Below, piece by piece: positions 1-9,097 of a stretch of DNA of 64,000 nucleotides (its first letter is position 1; each line of letters opens with the position of its first letter). This DNA comes from RGIG1927 sp045546275. Its GTDB lineage: Bacteria > Bacillota > Clostridia > UMGS1883. The stretch covers positions 1-64,000 of the forward strand of contig JAZQCM010000015.1 in assembly GCA_045546275.1 (NCBI GenBank). Reading direction: 5' to 3'. The notes beneath the pieces were generated by a model. That model saw only the letters and a program-made list of their open reading frames with translations, made no database searches and was not told where the DNA came from. The position numbers were made by a program, and so were the translations under genes.

Positions 1-488
1 CTCTCGGCCAGGGCATTTCTGCCGCTAACGGCATGGCTCTTGCAGGTAAGCTTAGCAACAAGGACTACCGTGTTTACACAATCCTTGGCGACGGCGAGCT
101 TGAAGAAGGTCAGGTTTGGGAAGCTGCTATGTTTGCTGCTCATTACAAGCTTGACAACCTTACTGCATTTGTTGACTACAACGGTTTACAGATCGACGGT
201 AAGATTACAGACGTTATGAACTCTGAACCCATCGACGACAAGTTCCGTGCATTTGGCTGGAATGTAATTGTTATCGATGCTCATAACTACGATGCTATTT
301 TGGAAGCTATCGAAGAAGCAAAGGAAACAAAGGGTAAGCCCACAATGATTCTTGCAAAGAGTGTTAAGGGTAAGGGCGTTTCCTTCATGGAAGGCAGTCC
401 TGCTTGGCATGGCGCTGCTCCCAACCAGGAACAGTTTGAACAGGCAATTAAAGAACTTGATGCTACAATCAAGGGCTTAGAAGCATAA
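1..488 (+). CDS. transketolase, N-terminal subunit (3' part)
   Basis: This is the end of the thiamine-diphosphate-binding half of a split transketolase, which moves two-carbon ketol units between sugar phosphates in the non-oxidative pentose phosphate pathway. The frame is open from base 3, so the start lies upstream of the window; about 161 codons are visible. The visible part begins with LGQGISAANGMAL and continues to GDGELEEGQVWEA, the classic ThDP/metal-binding stretch, then VDYNGLQIDG. The stop is 20 nt before the C-terminal subunit, so the two halves are evidently co-transcribed. The split form is common in Clostridia. Identification is firm; only the left end is missing. Confidence 0.95.
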   Translation, partial: LGQGISAANGMALAGKLSNKDYRVYTILGDGELEEGQVWEAAMFAAHYKLDNLTAFVDYNGLQIDGKITDVMNSEPIDDKFRAFGWNVIVIDAHNYDAILEAIEEAKETKGKPTMILAKSVKGKGVSFMEGSPAWHGAAPNQEQFEQAIKELDATIKGLEA

Positions 489-508
489 AGAAAGGAAGGT
501 AATACAAA

Positions 509-1447
509 ATGGCAGATAAGAAAGCTACAAGAGAAAGCTATGGTCTTGCACTTGCTGAACTTGGTGAAAAGTATGACATTTTAGTAATGGATGCCGACCT
601 TTCCAAGTCCACAAAGACAGACACTTTTAAGAAAAAGTTCCCCGAAAGATTTATTAATACAGGTATTGCAGAAGGCAACATGATTGCTACAGCTGCAGGT
701 ATCGCTTCCACAGGCAGAGTTGTGTTTGCATCCAGCTTTGCAATGTTTGCGGCAGGCAGAGCTTTTGAACAGATCAGAAACTCTGTTGCATACCCCAACT
801 TAAACGTTAAGATTGGTGCTACACACGCAGGTATTTCCGTTGGTGAAGACGGTGCCAGCCACCAGTGCCTTGAAGATATTGGTATTATGCGTACAATCCC
901 CAACATGGTTATCATTAACCCTGCTGACCATTGGGAAGCTATGAAGGCTGTTGAAGCAGCTGTTAAGTACGAAGGTCCTGTTTACCTTAGATTTGGTCGT
1001 CTTGCAGTACCGATGATGTTCGATGAAAACTACGAGTTTGAAATTGGCAAGGGTGTTACATTAAAGGACGGTACCGATGCAACAATCATTGCTACAGGTC
1101 TTATGGTTCCCGAAGCTGTTGAAGCGGCTAAAATGCTTGAAGCAGAAGGCTTGAACGTTGGTGTTATCAACATCCACACAATTAAGCCCATTGATAAGGA
1201 CATTATTAAGGCTGCTGCAGAAAAGACAGGCGCTATTGTTACTGCTGAAGAACATAACGTTATCGGTGGCTTGGGTAGTGCAGTTGCAGAAGTACTTTGT
1301 GAAACTTCTCCCTGTCCTCTCCTTCGTGTTGGTACACAGGACGTATTCGGCAGAAGTGGTAAGCCCGCAGAGCTTCTTGAAATGTACGGCTTAACAGCAA
1401 AGAACATTGCTGAAAACGTTAAAAAGGCTATTGCTTTAAAGAAATAA
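509..1447 (+). CDS. transketolase, C-terminal subunit
   Basis: This 312-residue protein carries the pyrimidine-binding and C-terminal domains of transketolase and pairs with the N-terminal subunit encoded just upstream. The pyrimidine-binding domain opens with an RESYGLALAEL stretch, includes the catalytic-region INTGIAEGNMIATAAG and the conserved GEDGASHQCLEDI block, and is followed by the C-terminal domain (TVIATG-like TIIATGLMV, then HNVIGGLGSAV). Length fits the split-enzyme family. An AAGGAAGG ribosome site sits 9 nt before the ATG. A strong hairpin terminator follows at 1454, closing the operon. A related 1-deoxyxylulose-5-phosphate synthase or pyruvate dehydrogenase beta chain is less likely given the partner subunit. 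Confidence 0.95.
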   Translation: MADKKATRESYGLALAELGEKYDILVMDADLSKSTKTDTFKKKFPERFINTGIAEGNMIATAAGIASTGRVVFASSFAMFAAGRAFEQIRNSVAYPNLNVKIGATHAGISVGEDGASHQCLEDIGIMRTIPNMVIINPADHWEAMKAVEAAVKYEGPVYLRFGRLAVPMMFDENYEFEIGKGVTLKDGTDATIIATGLMVPEAVEAAKMLEAEGLNVGVINIHTIKPIDKDIIKAAAEKTGAIVTAEEHNVIGGLGSAVAEVLCETSPCPLLRVGTQDVFGRSGKPAELLEMYGLTAKNIAENVKKAIALKK

Positions 1448-1453
1448 GTGTTT

Positions 1454-1484
1454 AAAAGGAAGGGCGAAATCCCTTCCTTTTATT
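1454..1484 (+). terminator. intrinsic terminator after transketolase
   Basis: An 11-bp perfect stem, AAAAGGAAGGG (1454-1464) with CCCTTCCTTTT (1471-1481), closes a 6-nt loop and runs into T-rich sequence. It starts 7 nt after the transketolase stop. Confidence 0.9.
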
Positions 1485-1572
1485 TCATGTAAAAAAATTA
1501 AAATTTTATGCAACCTTTTGGCACATTAAAAAGTATTATTATCGGAAACCGAAAAAGAAAGGATAAATAAAC

Positions 1573-2178
1573 ATGAAAAAAATAATTTCTTTAATTTTAG
1601 CAATATGTCTTGTTATGGCTCTTGCAGCTTGTGGCAAGAATAAAAATGAAGAGCTTCCCACCGAAGCAGTTTTTGAAGAAGAAACTGTTATGGATGAAAC
1701 TTTTGAAGATGAAAACAAGCAGGAATCCGAAAAGGATGAAAACGTTCAGGAAGAAAACAAAGCTGAAGAAAGCACAGAAGAAGCCTCTTCCGACAAAACT
1801 CTCGGCAACACACTTCTTGCATTTTTCAATGAAAAAGCCGAAGAAGGCATGAGTGCAGAAGAAATTGCAAACGAAATTGCAGCAATGGAAATTCTTCCCT
1901 TTGCTCCTGTTACAGCGCCTGTGGAAGAAGGCTATTTGGCAGGCTTTGACGAGGAAATCCATGACTTTAACACTGGCTTTACCTTTGCACCCATGATTGG
2001 CTCCATTCCCTTTGTAGGTTATGTTTTTGAAACAGATGATGCCGATGCACTTATTGCTTCTCTTAAGGATGCTGCAAACCTTCGTTGGAACATTTGTGTT
2101 GAAGCCGAAGAAATGGTTGCAGGCAAAAACGAAAACAAAGTATTTTTTGTAATGTGCCCCAAGGCAATAGAAGAGTAA
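1573..2178 (+). CDS. acidic lipoprotein of unknown function
   Basis: A 201-residue predicted lipoprotein. The first 20 residues are a textbook lipoprotein signal: MKK, hydrophobic core, then LAAC with Cys20 as the lipidated residue. Residues about 25-75 are a very acidic, Glu/Lys/Asn-rich spacer that would hold the C-terminal domain off the membrane. The C-terminal part, about residues 80-201, looks folded and contains an EEIANEIAAM helix and an FAPMIGSIPFVGYVFETDD segment. I do not recognise a family. It lies between the transketolase terminator and the MBOAT gene, 19 nt before the latter, so it may be transcribed with the acylation genes. The ATG has an AAAGGA site 10 nt upstream. Confidence 0.85.
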   Translation: MKKIISLILAICLVMALAACGKNKNEELPTEAVFEEETVMDETFEDENKQESEKDENVQEENKAEESTEEASSDKTLGNTLLAFFNEKAEEGMSAEEIANEIAAMEILPFAPVTAPVEEGYLAGFDEEIHDFNTGFTFAPMIGSIPFVGYVFETDDADALIASLKDAANLRWNICVEAEEMVAGKNENKVFFVMCPKAIEE

Positions 2179-2197
2179 ATTTGCGAGGTGAAAGAGA

Positions 2198-3574
2198 ATG
2201 CTGTTTTCAAGCATCACATTTTTATACTATTTTTTGCCCACAGTAATACTTTTGTATTTTCTTGTGCCGAAAAAAATTAAAAACAGCGTTCTTCTTTTAT
2301 CAAGCCTGTTTTTTTACGGATGGGGAGAGCCGAGGTATTTGTTTTTAATGATGGGTACAATCCTTGCAGGTTACCTTTTCGGCATCTTAATCGAAAAATT
2401 TCAAGGAAAAGCTTTATCAAAGCTTTTCCTTACTCTTTCGGCAATACTTTTCTTAGGTGCATTAGGCTATTTTAAATATGCCGACTTTTTTATAGCTAAT
2501 TTTAACAAGGTAACCAATCTTTCAATATCATTTTTAAAATTAGCTTTGCCAATCGGTATAAGCTTTTACACTTTCCAGATTTTAAGCTATGTGATTGACG
2601 TGTACCGCGGCGATGCACCTGCACAGAAAAACATAATAAACTTAGGTGCCTACATTGCACTTTTTCCTCAGCTTATTGCAGGGCCCATTGTCCGCTACAG
2701 CGATATTGAAGCCCAATTAAACGAAAGAAAACACAGCTTCGACAAAGCAGCCTATGGTATAAAAAGATTTATTTTCGGTATTTCAAAAAAGGTATTACTT
2801 GCAAATTCCTTTGGCGAGATAGTTGAAATTTTCAATTCATCCAATGATAAATCGGTGGCGTTTTACTGGCTTTTTGCAATTTCCTACACTCTCCAGATTT
2901 ACTTTGACTTTTCAGGCTATTCCGATATGGCAATAGGTCTGGGAAAAATTTTTGGATTTGACTTTTTGGAAAACTTCAATTATCCCTACATTTCAAAAAG
3001 CATTACCGAATTCTGGCGCAGATGGCACATGTCGTTGGGAACATGGTTCCGTGACTATGTGTACATCCCCTTAGGAGGCAACAGAGTTAGTAAATACCGC
3101 CACATTATAAACATTTTAGCGGTGTGGTTTTTAACAGGCTTCTGGCATGGTGCCGAGTGGAATTTTATTGTGTGGGGCTTGTACTTTGTACTGTTTTTGG
3201 TTGTTGAAAAGTTTTTCCTTTTAAACAGCCTTACAAAAAGTAGGGTTTTGTCCCATGTGTATGTAATGCTTTCAGTTGTCATAAGCTTTGTAATTTTCGG
3301 GTCAAACAACATGGGCGAAGCAATTTTAAACTTAAAGGGCATGTTTTTCATGGGGGAAGTACCACTTTTGTCCGATAGTTTTATTTATTACTTTAAAAGC
3401 TACAGCGTTATAATTTTACTTGGTATTTTGTTCTCAACACCTGTTGCAAGGTGCTTTGAAAATAAAAGAATTGTAAAGGCTGTTGAAATGCCCGTTATGG
3501 TGCTTTTGCTTTTACTTGTCACAGCATTTTTGGCTGACGGCAGCTTTAACCCGTTTTTATATTTCAGATTTTAG
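2198..3574 (+). CDS. MBOAT-family O-acyltransferase (AlgI-like)
   Basis: A 458-residue polytopic membrane protein of the membrane-bound O-acyltransferase family, similar in layout to AlgI and DltB, which pass acyl groups across the membrane to extracellular polymers. Diagnostic features are the YFDFSGYSDMAIG segment, the FWRRWHMSLGTWFRDY block with His277, and the invariant MBOAT histidine at His317 in TGFWHGAEWN. The ribosome site is GAGGTG, 7 nt before the ATG. It is followed after 9 nt by a DHHW/AlgX-type partner, the usual pairing for O-acetylation of a surface polysaccharide. The acceptor polymer cannot be told from sequence; the absence of dlt genes nearby argues against teichoic-acid D-alanylation. 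Confidence 0.92.
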   Translation: MLFSSITFLYYFLPTVILLYFLVPKKIKNSVLLLSSLFFYGWGEPRYLFLMMGTILAGYLFGILIEKFQGKALSKLFLTLSAILFLGALGYFKYADFFIANFNKVTNLSISFLKLALPIGISFYTFQILSYVIDVYRGDAPAQKNIINLGAYIALFPQLIAGPIVRYSDIEAQLNERKHSFDKAAYGIKRFIFGISKKVLLANSFGEIVEIFNSSNDKSVAFYWLFAISYTLQIYFDFSGYSDMAIGLGKIFGFDFLENFNYPYISKSITEFWRRWHMSLGTWFRDYVYIPLGGNRVSKYRHIINILAVWFLTGFWHGAEWNFIVWGLYFVLFLVVEKFFLLNSLTKSRVLSHVYVMLSVVISFVIFGSNNMGEAILNLKGMFFMGEVPLLSDSFIYYFKSYSVIILLGILFSTPVARCFENKRIVKAVEMPVMVLLLLLVTAFLADGSFNPFLYFRF

Positions 3575-3583
3575 GAGGTAATT

Positions 3584-4678
3584 ATGAAAAATAAAATAAC
3601 AGTAATTATATTTTCGGTTTTGCTGTTTGCTTTTTCACTTTTTAACATTGTAATTCCCTCCCGTGGCTTTTCCGTGAGTGAAAGGCGAGAGTTGGCAAAA
3701 TTCCCCGAAATTTCAGTTGAAAAGGTTTTTAACGGGAGCTTTATGTCAGGCTTTGAAAAATATGCAACGGATAATGTTTTATTTCGCGATTATTTAAGAG
3801 GCGTAAAGGCAAACTTTAGCCTGAATGTTTTAAACAAAAAGGACAACAATTCCCTCTTTTTCGTGGACGGACATGTTTCAAAAATAGAATATCCCGAAAA
3901 AAACGACATGATGCTTTTTGCGGCAAATAAGTTCAATACTATATACGAAAAGTTTTTAACGGGCAAGGACATAGAAATTTACCTTTCCGTGGTGCCCGAC
4001 AAAAACTATTATTTAGCCGAAAAAAACGGCTATCTTTCACTTGACTACAAAGCTTTTATTGAAAAGTTTTATTCAATGTGTAAATTTGGAGAATATATTG
4101 ATATAACAAAGCTACTTGACATTAATTCCTACTACACTACAGATAGTCATTGGAAAATGGAGAAAATAGTGCCGGTAGCTGAGTTTTTGCTCAAAAGCAT
4201 GGGGCAGAGTTACGGTGCAACCTATGAGGAAAACACTTTAGATAACCCCTTTTACGGAGTATTTGCAGGACAAAGCGCACTAAAGGTAAAAGCGGATACA
4301 ATTAAGTATCTTACAAACAAAACCTTAAAAGATGCAGTTGTAACCTATTTTGACACAGGTAAAGGCGTGGTGGGTGACCTGTACAACATGAAAAAAGCCT
4401 TTGGTAACGACCCTTACGAAATGTTTTTGTCAGGGTCAACGCCCCTTTGTACTATTGAAAACCCGAACGCACAAACCGAGGACGAGCTTATTCTTTTCCG
4501 TGACTCCTTTGGTAGCAGCATTGCGCCACTTCTTTTAGAAGGCTACAGCAAAATAACCGTGGTTGATATAAGATACATTCAAAGTGATTTTTTAGGCAGC
4601 TTTATAAATTTTGAAAACCAGGATGTGCTCTTTTTATACAGCACAATGCTCCTTAATAATTCGCTTTCATTAAGATGA
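3584..4678 (+). CDS. DHHW-family protein, AlgJ/AlgX-like partner of the acyltransferase
   Basis: A 364-residue exported protein with one N-terminal hydrophobic segment (about residues 5-22) that works as an uncleaved anchor or signal. The family is related to the SGNH-like AlgJ/AlgX enzymes that transfer acetyl from the MBOAT protein to the polysaccharide. The expected Asp-x-His-Trp block is present as TTDSHWK (Asp187, His189, Trp190), and a RDSFGSSIAPLL segment near residue 307 looks like the nucleophile-serine block. An AGGAGG site precedes the ATG and the gap to the acyltransferase gene is only 9 nt. The terminator stem begins inside its last codons. Confidence 0.88.
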   Translation: MKNKITVIIFSVLLFAFSLFNIVIPSRGFSVSERRELAKFPEISVEKVFNGSFMSGFEKYATDNVLFRDYLRGVKANFSLNVLNKKDNNSLFFVDGHVSKIEYPEKNDMMLFAANKFNTIYEKFLTGKDIEIYLSVVPDKNYYLAEKNGYLSLDYKAFIEKFYSMCKFGEYIDITKLLDINSYYTTDSHWKMEKIVPVAEFLLKSMGQSYGATYEENTLDNPFYGVFAGQSALKVKADTIKYLTNKTLKDAVVTYFDTGKGVVGDLYNMKKAFGNDPYEMFLSGSTPLCTIENPNAQTEDELILFRDSFGSSIAPLLLEGYSKITVVDIRYIQSDFLGSFINFENQDVLFLYSTMLLNNSLSLR

Positions 4679-4710
4679 GAATTTCTTTTGAAATTCTCAT
4701 CTTTTTTGTT
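4674..4710 (+). terminator. intrinsic terminator overlapping the stop codon
   Basis: A perfect 12-bp stem GATGAGAATTTC (4674-4685) and GAAATTCTCATC (4690-4701) with a TTTT loop is followed by a T run. The left arm includes the TGA stop of the DHHW gene. Confidence 0.92.
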
Positions 4711-4737
4711 GTAACGGAAAGTGATTTATGTTAAAAT
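4709..4737 (+). promoter_or_regulatory. candidate promoter for pcrA
   Basis: TTGTAA (4709-4714), 17-nt spacer, TAAAAT (4732-4737), directly behind the upstream terminator and 27 nt before the pcrA start. Confidence 0.6.
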
Positions 4738-4764
4738 TAAAAGGATAGAAAAGGTGGTTTTAAA

Positions 4765-6957
4765 ATGAGTTTACTTGACGGATTAAATCCAATGCAGCGT
4801 GAAGCGGCAGAAATTATAGATGGACCTCTCCTTGTGCTGGCAGGTGCAGGAAGCGGCAAAACAAGGGTTTTAACATATCGAATTGCACACATGCTTGAAG
4901 AGGGGATAAAGCCCTGGAACATACTTGCCATTACCTTTACCAATAAAGCGGCCAAGGAAATGGCAGAAAGAGTTGAAAAGCTTGTTGGCGAACAGGCTAA
5001 CGACATGTGGGTTAAAACCTTCCACTCAGCTTGTGTAAGAATTTTAAGGCGTGATATAGACAAATTAGGCTTTGACAAAAGCTTTAATATTATTGATGCT
5101 GACGACCAGAAGGCTTTGGTTAAGGAATGCTTGAAGGAATTAAACCTTGATGACAAGGTTTTTACACCCAAGGGGGTTATGGCTGAAATTTCTTCAGCAA
5201 AGGACTCGCTTCTTCTTCCTCCCGAATATGCAAAAAAAGCGGCAGGGGACTACAAAAAAGAAAAAATTTCCGATGTTTATAAAATTTATCAGGAAAAATT
5301 GAAGGTTGCTAACTGTCTTGACTTTGACGATTTAATTGTGCAGACAGTTCGTCTTTTTATGACAAGCCGTGAAACTCTGGAATATTATCAGAATAAATTC
5401 AAATACATTCTTGTGGATGAGTACCAGGATACCAACAATGCCCAGAATGTTCTTGTTATGCTACTTGCAAAAAGCCACCGAAACCTTTGTGTTGTAGGTG
5501 ATGACGACCAGAGTATTTACAAATTCCGTGGTGCAAACATTGAAAACATTTTAAACTTTGAAAAAATGTTTGCGGAAACAAAGGTTGTAAGGCTTGAACA
5601 GAATTACCGTTCAACGCAGAACATTCTCGATGCGGCAAATACAGTTATTCAGAATAACATTGGAAGAAAAGGCAAAAACCTTTGGACAGATGCAGGCGAG
5701 GGTGAAAAAATTATTATTCACCGTGAACCAAACGAAAACTCCGAAGCAGACTTCATTGCTTCCGAAATACGAAAGCTTTATGATGAAGGCTATAAGTATT
5801 CCGACATTGCTCTTTTGTATAGAAATAACTCCTTAACACGAAGTAGTGAAGATATTTTCATGCGCAGAGCCATTCCCTACAGACTTTTGTCAGGACTCCG
5901 CTTCTACGACAGAATGGAAATAAGAGACATGGTGGCATACCTCAGGCTTGCCAAAAACCCCGATGACGATTTAAGCTTAAAGAGAATTATTAACGTTCCC
6001 GGACGAAAAATCGGAAAAACAACAGTTGATAATATAAGCGAAATGGCGTACCGTGAGGGCACCAGCATTTTTAAATCTCTTTTAAAGCACAAGGATGAAA
6101 TCAAGCCTAATCTTAAGGAATTTGTTGAACTGATGGAGGAAATTATTTCCCAGAAGAACGAAGTGACAGTTGACGAATTTGTAAACTATGTTTACGAAAG
6201 AACAGGGTATCGGGCATACCTTGACAACGACGAAAAGCGTGACGACAGGCAGGCAAACGTGGGAGAGCTTGTTTCGGGTGCCAAAAACTACCACGACAGC
6301 ACCGAAAACCCCACCTTTGACGACTATATGGACAACATTGCCTTAGTAAGTGACATTGACAACTACGATGAAGAGCTTGACGCCTGCGTGTTTATGACCA
6401 TGCATGCGGCAAAGGGGCTGGAATTTCCTGTTGTGTTCATATTAGGTGCCGACGAGGGCATTTTCCCCTCCTTTATGAGCACATATGATGCCTCAGAATT
6501 GGAGGAGGAAAGAAGACTTTGCTACGTTGGCATTACAAGAGCCAGGAAGAAGCTTTATATAACAGGTGCGTTTTCCCGTACTGTTTACGGAAAAACCTCA
6601 CCTTATCAGAAGAGCCGTTTTATTGAAGAAATTCCCGAAAATGTTTACGAATACAGCGAAAACACACCCTATAGTGCAAATAGCACATCGGGCGGCTTTG
6701 ACGATTTCGGATTTTCTTCTTACAAGAGACCCAAAATGGAAGCCACAACACTTATGCCCAAAAAGGAGCAGACTATTTCAACGCCCAAGGATATTGCAGT
6801 GTTTAATGTTGGAGACAGAGTGCGCCACAAAAAGTTTGGCGGCGGATTGGTAACAGTTGTTGAGCCTGTTGGTAACGACATCCGCTACGAAATTGCCTTT
6901 GACTCAGTTGGTGTTAAAAACCTTTTGGGATTGTATGCAAAATTAGAAAAGGAGTAA
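4765..6957 (+). CDS. pcrA: ATP-dependent DNA helicase PcrA/UvrD
   Basis: A 730-residue superfamily 1A 3'-5' DNA helicase that unwinds DNA in repair and in clearing replication-transcription conflicts. It opens with the Q-motif region LNPMQREAA, has Walker A GAGSGKT at residues 27-33, motif II VDEYQDTN from residue 217, QSIYKFRGA (motif III), QNYRST (motif IV), MTMHAAKGLEFPVVF (motif V) and YVGITRARKKLYI (motif VI). The last 50 residues, with VGDRVRHKKFGGG, form the Tudor-like PcrA tail that contacts RNA polymerase, which favours PcrA over Rep. Length is typical. The methyltransferase gene follows after 4 nt. Confidence 0.97.
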   Translation: MSLLDGLNPMQREAAEIIDGPLLVLAGAGSGKTRVLTYRIAHMLEEGIKPWNILAITFTNKAAKEMAERVEKLVGEQANDMWVKTFHSACVRILRRDIDKLGFDKSFNIIDADDQKALVKECLKELNLDDKVFTPKGVMAEISSAKDSLLLPPEYAKKAAGDYKKEKISDVYKIYQEKLKVANCLDFDDLIVQTVRLFMTSRETLEYYQNKFKYILVDEYQDTNNAQNVLVMLLAKSHRNLCVVGDDDQSIYKFRGANIENILNFEKMFAETKVVRLEQNYRSTQNILDAANTVIQNNIGRKGKNLWTDAGEGEKIIIHREPNENSEADFIASEIRKLYDEGYKYSDIALLYRNNSLTRSSEDIFMRRAIPYRLLSGLRFYDRMEIRDMVAYLRLAKNPDDDLSLKRIINVPGRKIGKTTVDNISEMAYREGTSIFKSLLKHKDEIKPNLKEFVELMEEIISQKNEVTVDEFVNYVYERTGYRAYLDNDEKRDDRQANVGELVSGAKNYHDSTENPTFDDYMDNIALVSDIDNYDEELDACVFMTMHAAKGLEFPVVFILGADEGIFPSFMSTYDASELEEERRLCYVGITRARKKLYITGAFSRTVYGKTSPYQKSRFIEEIPENVYEYSENTPYSANSTSGGFDDFGFSSYKRPKMEATTLMPKKEQTISTPKDIAVFNVGDRVRHKKFGGGLVTVVEPVGNDIRYEIAFDSVGVKNLLGLYAKLEKE

Positions 6958-6961
6958 GCCT

Positions 6962-7705
6962 ATGTATCAGGATTTTGCCTATTTGTACGATGCACTGCAA
7001 AAGGATGTACCCTACAAATGCTTTGCAGATTACTACGAAAAAATAATGGAAAAATTCAATAATGAAAAAGGCTTATGCTTAGACCTTGGCTGTGGCACGG
7101 GCAACATGACAATGGAGCTAAGTCGCCGTGGCTTTGACATGATAGGTGTTGACTCTTCTGTTGACATGCTGGAGGTTGCAAGGGAAAAGGCTTACGATGA
7201 AGAAAAAAGCATACTGTATCTTAACCAGGATATGACAGCCTTTGAGCTTTACGGCACTGTGAGCACAGTTGTGTCATGCCTTGATTGTGTGAATTATGTA
7301 ACCGACGAAAAAGCGCTCCTTCAGGTTTTTAAGCTTGTTAATAACTATCTTGACCCCAAAGGCTTATTTATATTCGACATTAATTCGGAGTATAAATTAG
7401 AACACATATTAGGCGACAATACCTATGTGAGTAACGACGAGGACATTTTTTATTCCTGGCAGAATTTTTACGACAAGGACAAAAAAATCTGTACCTTTGA
7501 CTTAACCTTTTTTGAAAAGGATGAAGAGTGCTACTACCGCTATGACGAAACTCATTTTGAACGAGCGTATTCGATTGAGGAAATAACAAGCCTTCTTGAA
7601 AAAGCGGGGATGGAGGTTCTGGGTGTGTATGACAATCTTTCCTTCAATCCTCCCACTAAAACAAGTGAACGTATTTTCTTTGTAGCACGTGAAAAAGGAA
7701 AGTAA
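6962..7705 (+). CDS. class I SAM-dependent methyltransferase
   Basis: A 247-residue Rossmann-fold methyltransferase. The SAM-binding motif I is LDLGCGTGNM near residue 40, followed by the acidic residue ending the second strand in IGVDSSVDML and by a SCLDCVNYV stretch. The C-terminal half contains the substrate region (YSWQNFYDKDKKICTFD) seen in small-molecule or tRNA/protein methyltransferases of the UbiE/ubiG type, but the substrate cannot be inferred. The ribosome site AAGGAG lies within the end of pcrA and the gap is 4 nt, so the two are co-transcribed and translation may be coupled. No canonical terminator follows; the folded element at 7738 is next. Confidence 0.9.
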   Translation: MYQDFAYLYDALQKDVPYKCFADYYEKIMEKFNNEKGLCLDLGCGTGNMTMELSRRGFDMIGVDSSVDMLEVAREKAYDEEKSILYLNQDMTAFELYGTVSTVVSCLDCVNYVTDEKALLQVFKLVNNYLDPKGLFIFDINSEYKLEHILGDNTYVSNDEDIFYSWQNFYDKDKKICTFDLTFFEKDEECYYRYDETHFERAYSIEEITSLLEKAGMEVLGVYDNLSFNPPTKTSERIFFVAREKGK

Positions 7706-7737
7706 AGAATACAATATCTTATTGGGAGCACCAGCAC

Positions 7738-7812
7738 GGGACAGCGGGTGACGGACATCCGCAGAAGTCCTTTTTGAAGTCGTCTCACGACTTCAAAAAG
7801 CAGCCCTGTCCC
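7738..7812. repeat. folded intergenic element, REP/MITE-like or structured RNA
   Basis: A compact palindromic unit in the 168-nt gap between the methyltransferase and flavoprotein genes. Outer arms GGGACAG (7738-7744) and CTGTCCC (7806-7812) enclose two hairpins: GCGGGTG/CATCCGC (7744-7750 with 7756-7762, one G-T pair) and a perfect 14-bp stem (7770-7783 with 7787-7800) around a CTC loop. No T run follows, so it is not a normal terminator. It is GC-richer than its surroundings. It resembles mobile palindromic repeats spread by REP-type tyrosine transposases, but only one copy was noticed here. A three-way-junction RNA is the alternative. Confidence 0.5.
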
Positions 7813-7873
7813 TGTTCCTTATAAAAAATGTTGCAATTACTTAATCAAAGTAAATTGATATGGAGAGAGGCTT

Positions 7874-9076
7874 ATGATAGCAATCGTAGGTGGCGGTGCC
7901 GCAGGTATGATGGCGGCAATTCAGGCTGCAAGACTAAATAAACAGGTTACTTTAATTGAGCACAATTCCTACCTTGGCAAAAAAATGGGCATAACAGGTA
8001 AGGGCAGGTGCAACGTAACAAACGACTGTGAAATTGAAGAGTTGTTTTTGAACGTGCCCGGTAACGGCAAGTTTTTGTACAGCGCCTTTTACACCTTTTC
8101 AAACTATAACGTAAAAGAGTTTTTTGAAGATTTGGGCGTTAAATTAAAGGTTGAACGAGGACAAAGGGTTTTCCCTGTTTCCGACAAGGCAAAGGACATT
8201 GTTGATGCCATGAAAGGCGAATTGAAAAGGCTTAACGTAAATGTTGTTTTTGACCATGCCGAGGAGGTTTTAACTGAAAACGGACAGGTTGTTGGGGTAA
8301 AGTGCAAAAAAGGCGTAATTGAGTGCGACAGCCTTCTTATTGCAACAGGGGGCAAGAGCTACCCCCAAACCGGAAGCACAGGCGACGGCTATAAAATGGC
8401 TGAAAAATTGGGTCACACAATAACACCCATACGCCCAAGCCTTATTCCGCTTGTTGCAAGGGAAGTAAAAAGCCTTATGGGCCTTAGTTTAAAAAATGTT
8501 TCGGTAACAGTCCTTGACGAAAAAGGTAAAAAACTGTATACTGATTTAGGAGAAATGCTTTTCACCCATTATGGTATGAGCGGTCCTGTTATTTTGTCGG
8601 CGTCGGGGCACATGCGAAAGGAAGGCAATTACAAAGTAATTCTTGATTTAAAGCCTGCTTTGGACGATAAAACGTTGGATGCACGACTTTTACGTGACTT
8701 TGAAAAAAATATAAACAAGGACTTTCGAAACGCATTGGATGAGCTGTTGCCGCAAAAGATGATTCCCTTTGTAATTGCACGAAGCGGTATTGACGAAAGA
8801 AAAAAGGTCAACGCAATCACCAAGGAAGAAAGGCAAAAGCTTATTGATGCAATAAAGCGTATTGAAATAAATGTTGAAGGGTTCAGACCTGTAAGTGAAG
8901 CAATTGTTACTGCAGGTGGCATATCTGTTAAGGAAATTGACCCATCAACCATGGAAAGCAAGCTTATAAAGGGCTTGTATTTTGCAGGCGAGGTTATCGA
9001 CGTTGATGCATATACAGGCGGATTTAATCTTCAGATAGCATTTTCGACAGGTTATCTTGCCGGAATTAATATGTAA
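7874..9076 (+). CDS. HI0933/YhiN-family flavoprotein (NAD(P)/FAD-dependent oxidoreductase)
   Basis: A 400-residue FAD protein of the BaiN/HI0933 family. The dinucleotide-binding motif is at the extreme N terminus (VGGGAAGMMAA, residues 4-14), followed by the family-typical KMGITGKGRCNVTN block, ATGGKSYPQTGSTGDGY near residue 157, and the C-terminal FAGEVIDVDAYTGGFNLQ stretch that closes over FAD. Length matches. Members are soluble; one relative has been linked to bile-acid reduction, but most have no assigned substrate, so I leave the reaction open. It begins the run leading to cmk, whose start is 21 nt after this stop. Confidence 0.92.
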   Translation: MIAIVGGGAAGMMAAIQAARLNKQVTLIEHNSYLGKKMGITGKGRCNVTNDCEIEELFLNVPGNGKFLYSAFYTFSNYNVKEFFEDLGVKLKVERGQRVFPVSDKAKDIVDAMKGELKRLNVNVVFDHAEEVLTENGQVVGVKCKKGVIECDSLLIATGGKSYPQTGSTGDGYKMAEKLGHTITPIRPSLIPLVAREVKSLMGLSLKNVSVTVLDEKGKKLYTDLGEMLFTHYGMSGPVILSASGHMRKEGNYKVILDLKPALDDKTLDARLLRDFEKNINKDFRNALDELLPQKMIPFVIARSGIDERKKVNAITKEERQKLIDAIKRIEINVEGFRPVSEAIVTAGGISVKEIDPSTMESKLIKGLYFAGEVIDVDAYTGGFNLQIAFSTGYLAGINM

Positions 9077-9097
9077 ATAAAAAGTGAGGGAAAATTT

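Noticed and set aside
1500..1572. Promoter for the lipoprotein gene
   Set aside because: TATTAT-like -10 boxes exist at 1534-1542, but no -35 box lies at a workable distance.
1597..2217. Long minus-strand ORF opposite the lipoprotein gene
   Set aside because: Rich in Phe, Cys and Asn from the antisense of Glu/Lys codons; no ribosome site; the plus-strand frame has a clear lipobox.
7820..7873. Promoter for the HI0933-type flavoprotein
   Set aside because: A TTGCAA is present, but at a 17-nt distance there is only a weak ATTGAT, so I do not list it.
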